Shown piece by piece: positions 8,263 to 18,111 of a stretch of 64,000 nucleotides of DNA. The stretch covers positions 4,040-68,039 of the forward strand of contig JALNYK010000016.1 of NCBI GenBank assembly GCA_023229845.1, given 5' to 3'. The stretch comes from Gallionella sp. (GTDB lineage Bacteria > Pseudomonadota > Gammaproteobacteria > Burkholderiales > Gallionellaceae). Both the position numbers and the translations under genes were made by a program. Position 1 is the stretch's first letter, and the number at the start of each line of letters is the position of its first letter. The notes below the pieces were generated by a model. It ran no database searches, had not been told where the DNA came from, and saw nothing but the letters and a program-made list of their open reading frames with translations.

Positions 8263-9396
8263 TCAGCCAACGAGTCCGTTCAGCAAACTGCGCACCGGCG
8301 TCGGTATCGCCCCCCTCAACGCCTCCCCCACATCGATCCACAGGCTCCCCGGCTGCTGCACCCGCATCGGCTTGCGCGCCACCCGCAACAGCACCGGCGT
8401 GATGTGCAGCTTGAAATGCGTGAAGGTATGCGCAAACTCCGGCAGGTCGATGCGTTCGCTGACTGCTATGTCGTTGCGCTGCAGATAATCCTCCGCGACT
8501 CCCTGCCCGTCGTCGATTTGCGGTGGACACCACAGGCCGCCCCAGATGCCGCTGCCGGGGCGTTTCTCCAGCAGGATGTCGCTGCCATGCATCAGCAGCA
8601 GGAAGGTCGCGTGCCGCTCCGGCACGGCCTTCTTCGGGCGCGGTGCGGGGAGTTCGGCGATGCGGTTCGAGTTCAACGCGACGCAGTCGGCATTCACCGG
8701 ACACTCGCTGCACTTCGGTTTGCCGCGCGTGCAGACGGTCGCACCGATGTCCATCAGCGATTGGGTGTAGGTGGCGATATTTGAAGCACTTGATGAATCT
8801 TCCGGTCGTCGCTCCCGCGAAAGCGGGAGCCCAGTTTGATCAATCGACTGGATTCCCGCCTGCGCGGGAATGACGGCATTCTTTTCTCGCGGCAGCAATG
8901 ACTCGGCCTGCTGCCACAGCTGCTCCTCGACCTTTTTGTTCCCCGCCCAGCCCTCGATGCCGCACCAGCGCGCGAGCACGCGCTTGACGTTGCCGTCGAG
9001 GATCGCGCGGCGTTCGTGATAGGCCAGCGCGCAGATCGCGGCAGCGGTAGAGCGGCCTATGCCGGGGAGTTCGAGGAGGTCTTCGAGTTTGCGCGGAAAT
9101 TCGCCGTTGAATTTTTCGACGACGATCCGCGCGGCCTTGTGCAGGTTGCGGCCTCTGGCGTAGTAGCCAAGGCCGCTCCAGTGCGCGAGCACTTCGTCTT
9201 CGGTCGCTGCGGCGAGTGCGGCGACGGTCGGGAACGAGGCGACGAATCGTTGGTAATACGGGATGACGGTGGCGACCTGTGTCTGCTGCAGCATGATCTC
9301 GGACAGCCACACGCGGTAGGCATCCTGCCCCTGCCAGGGCAGGTCGTGGCGGCCGTGTTTGCGTTGCCAGCGGATGAGGCGGGAAGAAAAGCTCAT
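8263..9396 (-). CDS. mutY: A/G-specific adenine DNA glycosylase MutY, carrying an in-frame palindrome
   Basis: MutY removes adenine mispaired with 8-oxoguanine. The 377-residue protein starts MSFSSRLIRWQRKHGRHDLPW. It has the catalytic block WLSEIMLQQTQVATVIPYY, the helix-hairpin-helix LPGIGRSTAAAI with DGNVKRVLAR, and a 4Fe-4S loop C-x6-C-x2-C-x5-C (CTRGKPKCSECPVNADC). The C-terminus is the NUDIX-like 8-oxoG recognition domain. Between LLPREKN and IATYTQSLMD are about 33 extra residues, including VIPAQAGIQ, encoded by a palindromic repeat. All catalytic and cluster residues remain. I chose ATG 9396 because the conserved N-terminus starts there. A repeat touches that ATG on its 5' side, so no ribosome site is visible; in-frame ATGs at 9459 and 9486 are alternatives. 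Confidence 0.93.
   Translation of the reverse strand: MSFSSRLIRWQRKHGRHDLPWQGQDAYRVWLSEIMLQQTQVATVIPYYQRFVASFPTVAALAAATEDEVLAHWSGLGYYARGRNLHKAARIVVEKFNGEFPRKLEDLLELPGIGRSTAAAICALAYHERRAILDGNVKRVLARWCGIEGWAGNKKVEEQLWQQAESLLPREKNAVIPAQAGIQSIDQTGLPLSRERRPEDSSSASNIATYTQSLMDIGATVCTRGKPKCSECPVNADCVALNSNRIAELPAPRPKKAVPERHATFLLLMHGSDILLEKRPGSGIWGGLWCPPQIDDGQGVAEDYLQRNDIAVSERIDLPEFAHTFTHFKLHITPVLLRVARKPMRVQQPGSLWIDVGEALRGAIPTPVRSLLNGLVG
8806..8876. repeat. Palindromic repeat inserted in frame within mutY
   Basis: Two hairpins lie in tandem: GCTCCCGC-GAAA-GCGGGAGC around 8811-8830 and ATTCCCGC-CTGC-GCGGGAAT around 8852-8871. The block is bounded by GTCGTC and ATGACGG and resembles the 2021-2138 element. 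It falls between the helix-hairpin-helix domain and the iron-sulfur loop of MutY, where family members have no such residues. The reading frame is kept. Confidence 0.85.
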
Positions 9397-9441
9397 GTAG
9401 GTCGGGCTCTGCCCGACATGGTGGGCAGAGCCCCCCCCTAC
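9397..9441. repeat. GTAG-ended palindrome abutting the mutY start codon
   Basis: The element begins GTAGGTCGGGCTCTGCCCGAC at 9397 and ends with CCTAC at 9441, with a GTGGGCAGAGCCC arm in the second half. Its first base is the base immediately 5' of the mutY ATG (9394-9396 on the minus strand). It belongs to the same family as the elements at 14799, 27567, 42025, 43558 and 60153. Confidence 0.85.
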
Positions 9442-9478
9442 GGTCGCTGCTTTAGCCATGCCAATTTTTTTGATGGTT

Positions 9479-9534
9479 CCGTTCATGGTTCGACTAGCCT
9501 GTCCTGCGTTTATCGAAGGGCTCACCACGAACGG
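9479..9534. repeat. CCGTTC-type palindrome between asmA and mutY
   Basis: CCGTTCATGGTTCGA and TCGAAGGGCTCACCACGAACGG form an imperfect inverted repeat around a TGTCCTGCGTT centre. It is a longer relative of the element at 4208-4240. It lies in the 158-bp gap between the asmA-like stop and mutY and has no T run. Confidence 0.75.
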
Positions 9535-9554
9535 ATTACAGACATACCCACGAA

Positions 9555-11663
9555 TCAACGGAACAGACCCTTGAGGCTGTCTTTCAACTGCTCCTGCACC
9601 CGGGTCTTGATCTCTTCCTTCTTGGCTTCGACCTTCTGTTTCGCGGCTTCGCCTACCATAGAGCCGAAGTCCAGCGTGTACTTCAGGTCGGCGAACGGGC
9701 CGCTGACGCGCACCGGCACGGTGATGCCGCCGACCGCATCCTTGCCGCCCTGGCCTTCCAGCGTCTTCGCCAGTGTGGCCTTCGCAAGGTAGTTCATGCT
9801 GTCGCGACCGATGTCGATGTCGCCGTTGCCGGTGAGGCGCAGCAACGGCGATTTCAGCGACAGGTCGTCGTTGTGCGCGACGCCGTTATTCACCTTGAAG
9901 CTGGCCTTGAGTTCGCTGAAGTCGGTCTTCTCGGCGCTGTCGGCAGACGAGGTCTGCGCCTTGCCCAGCATGCCCTGCGCGTCGCGCAGTTTCTTCGCGA
10001 TGTTGATGCCCTTGATCGCGCCGTCGGCGAGGTTCAGCGACATCGTGCCGTTCAGCGCCTGCTTCATCGCGCTCACGGTGTCGCCGCGCATCGTCAGGTT
10101 CATGCCGACGTTGCCGCGGCCTTCCAGCGTATCAAAGTCGGCGGCATCCTTGGTCAGCGCGGCGATATCGACGCCGGAGAGCATCTGGTTCACCGCGATC
10201 ACCGGCGTGGCCTGCGCGTTGACGCTGATGCTGCCGTTGACGCTGCCCTGGTACAAGTTGGCCGACAGCGGGGCGACGTTGAGCTGACCGTTGTGCGCCT
10301 TCATTTCGAGTTTCAGGTTAGAGGTCTTCACGTTCGCGACCTTCAACGCACCGATGCGCAGGCTGCCTTCGAGGTTCAGGCCGCGCAACGCGGACAGGTC
10401 GATGGGCTGCTCCGGCCCGCTCTCCTTCGGCGCGCTGGCTTCCTTCTTCGGCATGTAAAGGTCGGCGTCGAACTGATCGACATCCACATCGAACCGGATC
10501 GCCGGATCGGCGAAACCGTTCACTGCGACCCGGGCCTTGACCTGGCTCTGCAGCAGTCCGCCCGCCAGTTCGACATCGACATGCTCCTTGTCCGCGTCGA
10601 ATGCGAAGCTGCCCTTCATCTCGCTCTTGACCTGTTTGCCGGGCAGCGCGTCGCCCTTGGCGTCGAAGGACAACGTCAGCACCTTGCTGCCGAACGCGCG
10701 CGCGTTGCCCTGTATCGACGGCAGCGACAGCGTCGCGGTGATGTCGTTCGCGCCGCTCAGGCGAGCGGAAAGCGCAAGCCTGTCGCCGCTGAAGCTGTCC
10801 TTGGTCACAGCGATTTTCGGCGCATCGAGTGCGACTTCGAACGTGTCCTTGCCCTTGGTTCCGCTGGCCTTCACCACAAAGTTCTGCGTGCCATACTGCT
10901 GCGCGGAAACATCCGCACTCACATCGCCGCCCGCTTGCAGCTTCAGTCCCTGCATATCCAGCGCCGCGCCATTGGCTTGCAGGTCCAGCCCTTCCAGTTT
11001 GTAGAGTTGCTTGTCGAGGTCGAAGGTCAGCGTGGTTTTCAGTTGAGTGGCGATGTCCAGCTTGGGCTGGTTGGCCTGCACGACTGCCGCCAGGTCGATC
11101 TTGCTCGGCACGCCGTTGGCGATGCGCCCGGTGTGCAGGTTGAAATCCTTGATCGCGTATTGCGCGCCCGTGCCCTCGTCGCGATAGGTCAGCGCGGTCT
11201 TCTCGATGGACACCGCGGCGATGTCGAATTCGACTTGCTGCTTCTGCTCAGTCTTGGTTTCGCTCTTGGACAGCAGATCGTCGATATTGGTCGTGCCATC
11301 ACGGCGCTTGATCAGCGTCGCCTGCAAGCCGCTGACCGCGACTTCATCGACGACAGCCTTGCCGGAGAACAGCGGCATCAGCGCCAGCGAGACGCGGGCC
11401 GATTCGATGGCGGCGAACTGCTCCGCGCTCTTGAATTCCGACAACGATACCTTGCCGAGATTCGCGCCGATGTTGGGGAAGAACGACAGCGTGATGTCGC
11501 CATCGATGCGCAGGTCGCGCTGCTTGCTGTCCTTCACCGCCTTGACGATCTCGTCCTTGTAATCGTTCGGATCGAAGGTCGCGGCGAGATAGGCCACGCC
11601 CGCGACAGCGACGCCAACCACGCTGCCTGTGCCGATCAGGGTGTACTTGAGTATCTTGTTCAT
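9555..11663 (-). CDS. AsmA family protein
   Basis: AsmA-family proteins are anchored in the inner membrane by one N-terminal helix and extend into the periplasm, where they are linked to outer membrane assembly and phospholipid transport. This one has 702 residues. It starts MNKILKYTLIGTGSVVGVA with a hydrophobic helix to about residue 28, followed by FDPNDYKDEIVKAV and RDLRIDGDITLSFFPNIG, the classical AsmA start. The C-terminal AsmA_2-type region includes LEGRGNVGMNLTMRGD and NLADGAIKGINIAKKLRD near 520-570. It lies upstream of mutY in the same direction. Which AsmA paralogue it corresponds to cannot be decided here. Confidence 0.9.
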   Translation of the reverse strand: MNKILKYTLIGTGSVVGVAVAGVAYLAATFDPNDYKDEIVKAVKDSKQRDLRIDGDITLSFFPNIGANLGKVSLSEFKSAEQFAAIESARVSLALMPLFSGKAVVDEVAVSGLQATLIKRRDGTTNIDDLLSKSETKTEQKQQVEFDIAAVSIEKTALTYRDEGTGAQYAIKDFNLHTGRIANGVPSKIDLAAVVQANQPKLDIATQLKTTLTFDLDKQLYKLEGLDLQANGAALDMQGLKLQAGGDVSADVSAQQYGTQNFVVKASGTKGKDTFEVALDAPKIAVTKDSFSGDRLALSARLSGANDITATLSLPSIQGNARAFGSKVLTLSFDAKGDALPGKQVKSEMKGSFAFDADKEHVDVELAGGLLQSQVKARVAVNGFADPAIRFDVDVDQFDADLYMPKKEASAPKESGPEQPIDLSALRGLNLEGSLRIGALKVANVKTSNLKLEMKAHNGQLNVAPLSANLYQGSVNGSISVNAQATPVIAVNQMLSGVDIAALTKDAADFDTLEGRGNVGMNLTMRGDTVSAMKQALNGTMSLNLADGAIKGINIAKKLRDAQGMLGKAQTSSADSAEKTDFSELKASFKVNNGVAHNDDLSLKSPLLRLTGNGDIDIGRDSMNYLAKATLAKTLEGQGGKDAVGGITVPVRVSGPFADLKYTLDFGSMVGEAAKQKVEAKKEEIKTRVQEQLKDSLKGLFR

Positions 11664-11755
11664 GATTGCCCCGCGATGAAAGACAGGGGGCGATTATAGC
11701 GGAGTGGGGGGCGTGATTAATCGCGCGCCTGCACTCAAACCTGAAAACCTTTTTA

Positions 11756-11883
11756 TCCACGAAAAACACGAAAGTCACGAAATAGAGCACGGAGTTAAAC
11801 TAAGTTGGCGTATCAAACATCGGTAGCCAAACTTACCGAAACATGCATTTTAATTTTTCGTGCTTTTTCGTGTATTTCGTGGA
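11756..11883. repeat. CACGAAAAACACGAA inverted repeat
   Basis: TCCACGAAAAACACGAAAG at 11756 and TTTTTCGTGTATTTCGTGGA ending at 11883 are inverted copies about 70 bp apart. A second, more worn copy lies at 45503-45621. The 320-bp gap between the asmA-like gene and hemN contains only this repeat and the terminator at 11928; I see no gene in it. Confidence 0.8.
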
Positions 11884-11927
11884 CAAGTGCTTTTCCGGAA
11901 TCAACCCGACTGCCCCACCAGCAAAGC

Positions 11928-11966
11928 AAAAGGCCGTTCATGGCTCTGCACCACGAACGGCCTTTT
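11928..11966 (-). terminator. Rho-independent terminator after hemN
   Basis: AAAAGGCCGTTC (11928-11939) pairs perfectly with GAACGGCCTTTT (11955-11966). The loop is about 15 nt. On the minus strand the stem is followed by TTTTGCTTT, 18 bp past the hemN stop. The symmetry would also allow action on the plus strand. Confidence 0.75.
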
Positions 11967-11983
11967 GCTCGACATGCCTTAAA

Positions 11984-13375
11984 TCAAATGACTTTCGAAT
12001 ACTTCGCGTGCTCGGTGCGCGTCCGCAGGTACTTGTCGAACACCATGCAGATGTTGCGGATCAGCATGCGCCCCTTCGGCGTGACGACGATGCGCTGCGG
12101 CGACAGTTCCAGCAAGCCTTCACGTTCGTATTCTTGCAGCTCGTCCTGCTCGGTGGCGAAGTAGCTGTCGAAGTCGATCTTGAATTCGCGGTCGAACGTC
12201 GGCTTGTCGAGTTCGAAGTGGCACATCAGCGCCTGGATGATCTCGCGGCGGATCATGTCGTCATGATCCAGCACGATGCCGCGCATGACCGGCAGTTCGT
12301 TGCGGTCGAGCGCGTCGTAGTATTGCTCCAGTTCGCGGAAGTTCCCGCTGTAGGTCGGGCCGACCTTGCCGATGGCGCTGACGCCGAGCGCGACCAGGTC
12401 GCAATCGGCATGGGTCGAATAGCCCTGGAAGTTGCGGTGCAGCATGCCCTGGCGCTGCGCGACGGCCAGTTCGTCTTCCGGCTTAGCGAAGTGGTCCATG
12501 CCGATATAGACATAACCGGCGCCGGTCAGCTTGTTCACCGCCATGCTCAAGATATCGAGCTTCATCTGCCCGCTCGGCAGGTCCGCTTCCTTGATGCGGC
12601 GCTGCGGCATGAAGAGGGTCGGCATGTGCGCGTAGTTGTAGATCGACAAACGATCCGGGTTCGCGGCGATGATGCGGTCCAGCGTGCGGCCGAAGCCTTC
12701 CAGCGTCTGCTTGGGCAGGCCGTAGATCAGGTCGATGCTGACCGACTTGAAGCCGTTGGCGCGCGCGGCGGCGATGATGCGCAGCGTCTCTTCCTCGCTC
12801 TGGATGCGGTTGACCGCCTTCTGCACTTCGTCGTCGAAGTCCTGCACGCCGATGCTGATGCGGTTGAAGCCGGTCTGGCCGAGCAGCGCGATGGTGTCGT
12901 CGCTGACCTTGCGCGGATCGATCTCGATGGAGTACTCGCCGTCCGGCACCATTTTGAAGTGCTTGCCGATGGCCGCCATCACCTCGCGTATCTCGTCGTC
13001 GGACAGGAAAGTCGGCGTGCCGCCGCCAAAGTGCAGTTGTTCGAGGGGCTGGTCGGGACCTAGCAGTTCGGCCTGCATCGCCATTTCCTTGAGCAGGTAG
13101 CGCACGTATTCGGCGGACTTGCTGCGGTCCTTGGTGATGACCTTGTTGCAGGCGCAGTAGAAGCACAGCGTGTTGCAGAACGGGATATGGATATACAGCG
13201 ACAGCGGGCCGCCGCCGGAGGCGCGGCGCTGGGCGACCCAGTGCTTGTAGCTGTCGGCGTTGAAGTCCTTGGCGAAACGATCGGCGGTCGGATAGGAGGT
13301 GTAGCGCGGGCCATTCTTGTCCAGCCGGCGTATCAGCTCCAGGTCTACGACCAGTTGGTTGACTGCATTATCCAT
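11984..13375 (-). CDS. hemN: Oxygen-independent coproporphyrinogen III oxidase
   Basis: HemN is a radical SAM enzyme that turns coproporphyrinogen III into protoporphyrinogen IX without oxygen. The 463-residue protein has DLELIRRLDKNGPRYTSYPTA at the start and the radical SAM cluster motif in YIHIPFCNTLCFYCACNK (CxxxCxxC). It also has LHFGGGTPTFL, SIEIDPRKV and RISIGVQDFD, and the HemN-specific C-terminal region with LFDKYLRTR-like sequence. I chose ATG 13375 (MDNAVNQL), which has a GGGGGAT ribosome-binding sequence 5 bases upstream; the longer frame to 13432 has no support. It needs low oxygen, which fits the nearby cbb3 oxidase cluster. I found no clear FNR box upstream. Confidence 0.96.
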   Translation of the reverse strand: MDNAVNQLVVDLELIRRLDKNGPRYTSYPTADRFAKDFNADSYKHWVAQRRASGGGPLSLYIHIPFCNTLCFYCACNKVITKDRSKSAEYVRYLLKEMAMQAELLGPDQPLEQLHFGGGTPTFLSDDEIREVMAAIGKHFKMVPDGEYSIEIDPRKVSDDTIALLGQTGFNRISIGVQDFDDEVQKAVNRIQSEEETLRIIAAARANGFKSVSIDLIYGLPKQTLEGFGRTLDRIIAANPDRLSIYNYAHMPTLFMPQRRIKEADLPSGQMKLDILSMAVNKLTGAGYVYIGMDHFAKPEDELAVAQRQGMLHRNFQGYSTHADCDLVALGVSAIGKVGPTYSGNFRELEQYYDALDRNELPVMRGIVLDHDDMIRREIIQALMCHFELDKPTFDREFKIDFDSYFATEQDELQEYEREGLLELSPQRIVVTPKGRMLIRNICMVFDKYLRTRTEHAKYSKVI

Positions 13376-13530
13376 ATATCCCCCCAAAAAATCGGCTGGC
13401 ATTATGCCATTTAGCGGGCCATCTGAGTTCACAAAACCGTTGCGTCAATTTGACTCATTCCCATTCCGCCGCAAAATCGGTATGCTGCGCGACGATTTAC
13501 CGCACAAAACCACTTTTAACGGAGAGAAAT

Positions 13531-14046
13531 ATGAGCCAACAGTTCGAGATTTCGACCGATGAATCGACGCGCGCCAAATGGCCGCACGAAATTTTCCTGA
13601 TCAATCTGGTGTTCAACCATATTTTGGTGTTCGCATCCACTTTCGGCGTGTTCAGCACCTTTCCGCTGATGGTGCTGATCGTGCCGATCACCTCGTTCGC
13701 GATCACCGCTTACATCATCGTCAAGGCCAAACAGATCATGAAGAGCGACGAGACCCATTTCGTCAAGGCACACTGGAAAATCGCCGCCAAGCGCAACACG
13801 CATTTCATGTGGCTGCTGAGCGCCACCTGCGTGGCGGTCGGCGGCGGATTCTGGCTGTCCCTGGCTATGGGCTGGTCCAAGATCGCCACGATCGCGCTGC
13901 TCGGCGGCGTCGGCCTGCTGCCGTTCATGGTGTCGCTGCTGGTGCTGATCGTGCTCGGCAACGACTCGATGTATCAGGCTCGCCACGGCAAACTGCCGAA
14001 ACGCTATGCCGAACAAGACCTCGCCATCGAATCCGCTCAAGCTTGA
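13531..14046 (+). CDS. Conserved membrane protein of unknown function
   Basis: The protein has 171 residues and about four hydrophobic segments, near 22-42, 44-62, 98-118 and 122-145. The N-terminal region (about 20 residues) and the tail (KLPKRYAEQDLAIESAQA) are polar. I chose ATG 13531 because GGAGAG lies 4-9 bases upstream; the frame opens farther upstream without support. The gene is divergent from hemN, with 155 bp between them. I do not recognise a family. Its position between hemN and the cbb3 cluster suggests, but does not show, a link to respiration. Confidence 0.8.
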   Translation: MSQQFEISTDESTRAKWPHEIFLINLVFNHILVFASTFGVFSTFPLMVLIVPITSFAITAYIIVKAKQIMKSDETHFVKAHWKIAAKRNTHFMWLLSATCVAVGGGFWLSLAMGWSKIATIALLGGVGLLPFMVSLLVLIVLGNDSMYQARHGKLPKRYAEQDLAIESAQA

Positions 14047-14053
14047 TACCAAG

Positions 14054-14115
14054 CCACGCATGAACACTGAAAACCCGGGCATGAAAATAGAAAATCCAGC
14101 ATGAAAACAGAGAAT
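14054..14115 (+). repeat. Three tandem ATG-containing near-repeats before the 14101 gene
   Basis: The unit GCATGAAMAYWGARAAY occurs three times at about 20-21 bp spacing: ATGs at 14060, 14081 and 14101. The first two ATGs are in one frame and encode a 14-residue peptide, MNTENPGMKIENPA. Its TGA (14102-14104) overlaps the ATG of the third repeat, which starts the 233-residue gene. Translation coupling is possible; local duplication of the start region is the simplest explanation. Confidence 0.6.
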
Positions 14116-14802
14116 AAAATCTACCTGATCGTCGGTGTCGTATCCATCCTGCTCCTGATCGGCTCGTTCCTGACTCCAGGCGACCCCACGATGAAGGACG
14201 ACCTGCCATGGCATATCGAGCATCCGACACCGAACACTGTGCGCGTGTTCGGCTTGACGCTGGGGCAATCCAGCACTGACGACGCCCAGAAGAAATTTAA
14301 GGAGGAGGCGAAGCCCAGCCTGTTCAAGTCGCCCAGCGGCCAACTGATCGCCGAGGTGTTCTTCGAACAGGTCGATCTCGCCGGACTGCGCTCCAAGATC
14401 GTGCTGACCGTCGATGTTCCAGAAGCAGAACTGAAGGGGATGTATGAACGGGGTCTGCGCATGGCAGCCACCGGCAGCGGCAAGAAGATCACCATGGCCC
14501 CGGAAGATATCGCCCGGCTGCGCACATTTCCGATTGGCAGCCTGACCTACATTCCAGGCTTCCGTGTCGAAAACGAGATGTTCCTGAAGCGCTTCGGTCA
14601 GCCGACCCAGCAAGTGAAGGAGAAGGAGAACGGCGCGATCCACTGGCTCTACCCGCAGAACGGGCTGGACATCACGCTGAGCAGCGAAGACAAGCCGCTG
14701 TTGCAATACGTCTCGCCGACCCAGTTCCACAAGCTTTCCGAGCCGTTGCTGGCGCACGGCGAGGTGATCCCTCAATCGTCCGTACCGGCAGCAAAACCGT
14801 AG
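14101..14802 (+). CDS. Conserved protein of unknown function with N-terminal membrane anchor
   Basis: The product has 233 residues. A hydrophobic helix (about residues 7-23, IYLIVGVVSILLLIGSFL) should act as a membrane anchor or uncleaved signal, placing the rest in the periplasm. The soluble part includes VRVFGLTLGQSSTDDAQKKF, a pattern typical of proteins describing a ligand or assembly domain, but I cannot name the family. It ends K-P followed by TAG, and that TAG is part of the GTAG end of a palindromic element at 14799. It follows the 13531 membrane protein by 54 bp and is probably co-transcribed with it. It is convergent with ccoS. Confidence 0.8.
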   Translation: MKTENKIYLIVGVVSILLLIGSFLTPGDPTMKDDLPWHIEHPTPNTVRVFGLTLGQSSTDDAQKKFKEEAKPSLFKSPSGQLIAEVFFEQVDLAGLRSKIVLTVDVPEAELKGMYERGLRMAATGSGKKITMAPEDIARLRTFPIGSLTYIPGFRVENEMFLKRFGQPTQQVKEKENGAIHWLYPQNGLDITLSSEDKPLLQYVSPTQFHKLSEPLLAHGEVIPQSSVPAAKP

Positions 14803-14842
14803 CCCGGCTCATTGCGGCGTGGGGGGCTCTCCCCCTGCCTAC
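14799..14842. repeat. GTAG-ended palindrome overlapping a stop codon
   Basis: The element runs from GTAGCCCGGC at 14799 to GCCTAC at 14842, with a GGGGG-CTCT-CCCCC hairpin inside. The TAG at 14800-14802 is the stop codon of the preceding gene. The hairpin may also end transcripts coming from both sides between this gene and ccoS. Confidence 0.65.
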
Positions 14843-14878
14843 TAAAAACCTCTATTCATCCACAACGGTCGTCCTGGA

Positions 14879-15091
14879 TCAATCGTCAGTCTTGTCGCCC
14901 GCATCCCGCTTGGCCGCATTCTCGCGCTTGGTCGGATGCGGCATCATGTCCTCGTCGTCGTCCATCAGAATGCGGTTGCCGCCACCTTCCATGTCCTCGT
15001 ACTGGCCTTTTCTGACGGCCCACACCAGCACCACGACGAACAGCACCCCGAAGAGCATCATGCCGGGAATCAAACTGTAAATCACTTCCAT
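14879..15091 (-). CDS. ccoS: cbb3 oxidase maturation protein CcoS
   Basis: CcoS is a small single-span inner-membrane protein needed to insert cofactors into the cbb3 oxidase. The 70-residue product starts MEVIYSLIPGMMLFGVLFVVVLVW, giving one membrane helix at about 4-25, followed by VRKGQYEDMEGGGNRILMDDD. That pattern (a short helix, then a QYEDME-G-RIL-DD stretch) is typical of CcoS. It is the last gene of the ccoGHIS group and starts 10 bases after the ccoI stop. Confidence 0.93.
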   Translation of the reverse strand: MEVIYSLIPGMMLFGVLFVVVLVWAVRKGQYEDMEGGGNRILMDDDEDMMPHPTKRENAAKRDAGDKTDD

Positions 15092-15101
15092 AACATCACC
15101 T

Positions 15102-17564
<2,463 letters not shown>

Positions 17565-17574
17565 CTACGATTGC

Positions 17575-18090
17575 TTACTGGGCTTTTTCCGCAACCATGA
17601 ACCTGTCGGTGGTCACCCGGAATTCGTCCTCGCCGCGCTTGAGGTGGATGCGCAACTCCCAGTAGCCCTTCAGCGGAAAATTGATGTAGCCCTGGTAATT
17701 GCCGGGCGACACTTCCTTGAAGGCCGTGGAGAAATCCTTGCTGGCATCCGCCGCGCGGTAGGCTTCGACTTCCATCGCGCCGCTCACCGGCTTGCCGTCG
17801 CGATCCGCCACGCTGATCTCGTACGAGGTCGGCGTGTTCATCACCAGTTCTTTCGGCTTTTTGATCGATGTCTGCCAAGCCAGGGCGTGCTGCTCGCGCA
17901 ACTCCTTCAACAGATCTTCGTTCGCCTTACGATCCTTGGTCTTGTAGTCCTGCTCGACCAGCGCGGAACGGCTGCTGTCGGCCGAATACAGGATGAACGT
18001 GATGTTCACGCCCAGCACCACGACGATCAACGCGATCACCGCCCACACCCACGGGTTGCGCAAAGCGGCTTTGTTATCCTGTGAAATCAT
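17575..18090 (-). CDS. ccoH: FixH/CcoH family protein
   Basis: CcoH is a membrane-anchored protein that works with CcoI and associates with the cbb3 oxidase during assembly. The 171-residue protein has a polar start with NPWVWAV, then one helix (about 12-32, VWAVIALIVVVLGVNITFILY). The periplasmic part contains DYKTKDRKANEDLLKE and NFPLKGYWELRIHLKRGEDEFRVTTDRF, matching the FixH pattern of a short cytoplasmic start and a beta-rich exterior domain. It starts 21 bases after the ccoG stop. Confidence 0.92.
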   Translation of the reverse strand: MISQDNKAALRNPWVWAVIALIVVVLGVNITFILYSADSSRSALVEQDYKTKDRKANEDLLKELREQHALAWQTSIKKPKELVMNTPTSYEISVADRDGKPVSGAMEVEAYRAADASKDFSTAFKEVSPGNYQGYINFPLKGYWELRIHLKRGEDEFRVTTDRFMVAEKAQ

Positions 18091-18111
18091 TTTTTCATCA
18101 CTCCTGTCGTA

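Noticed and set aside
9873..11699. Plus-strand open frame of 608 codons opposite the AsmA-family gene
   Set aside because: Antisense shadow with biased composition; the minus strand has a clear AsmA start and domain order.
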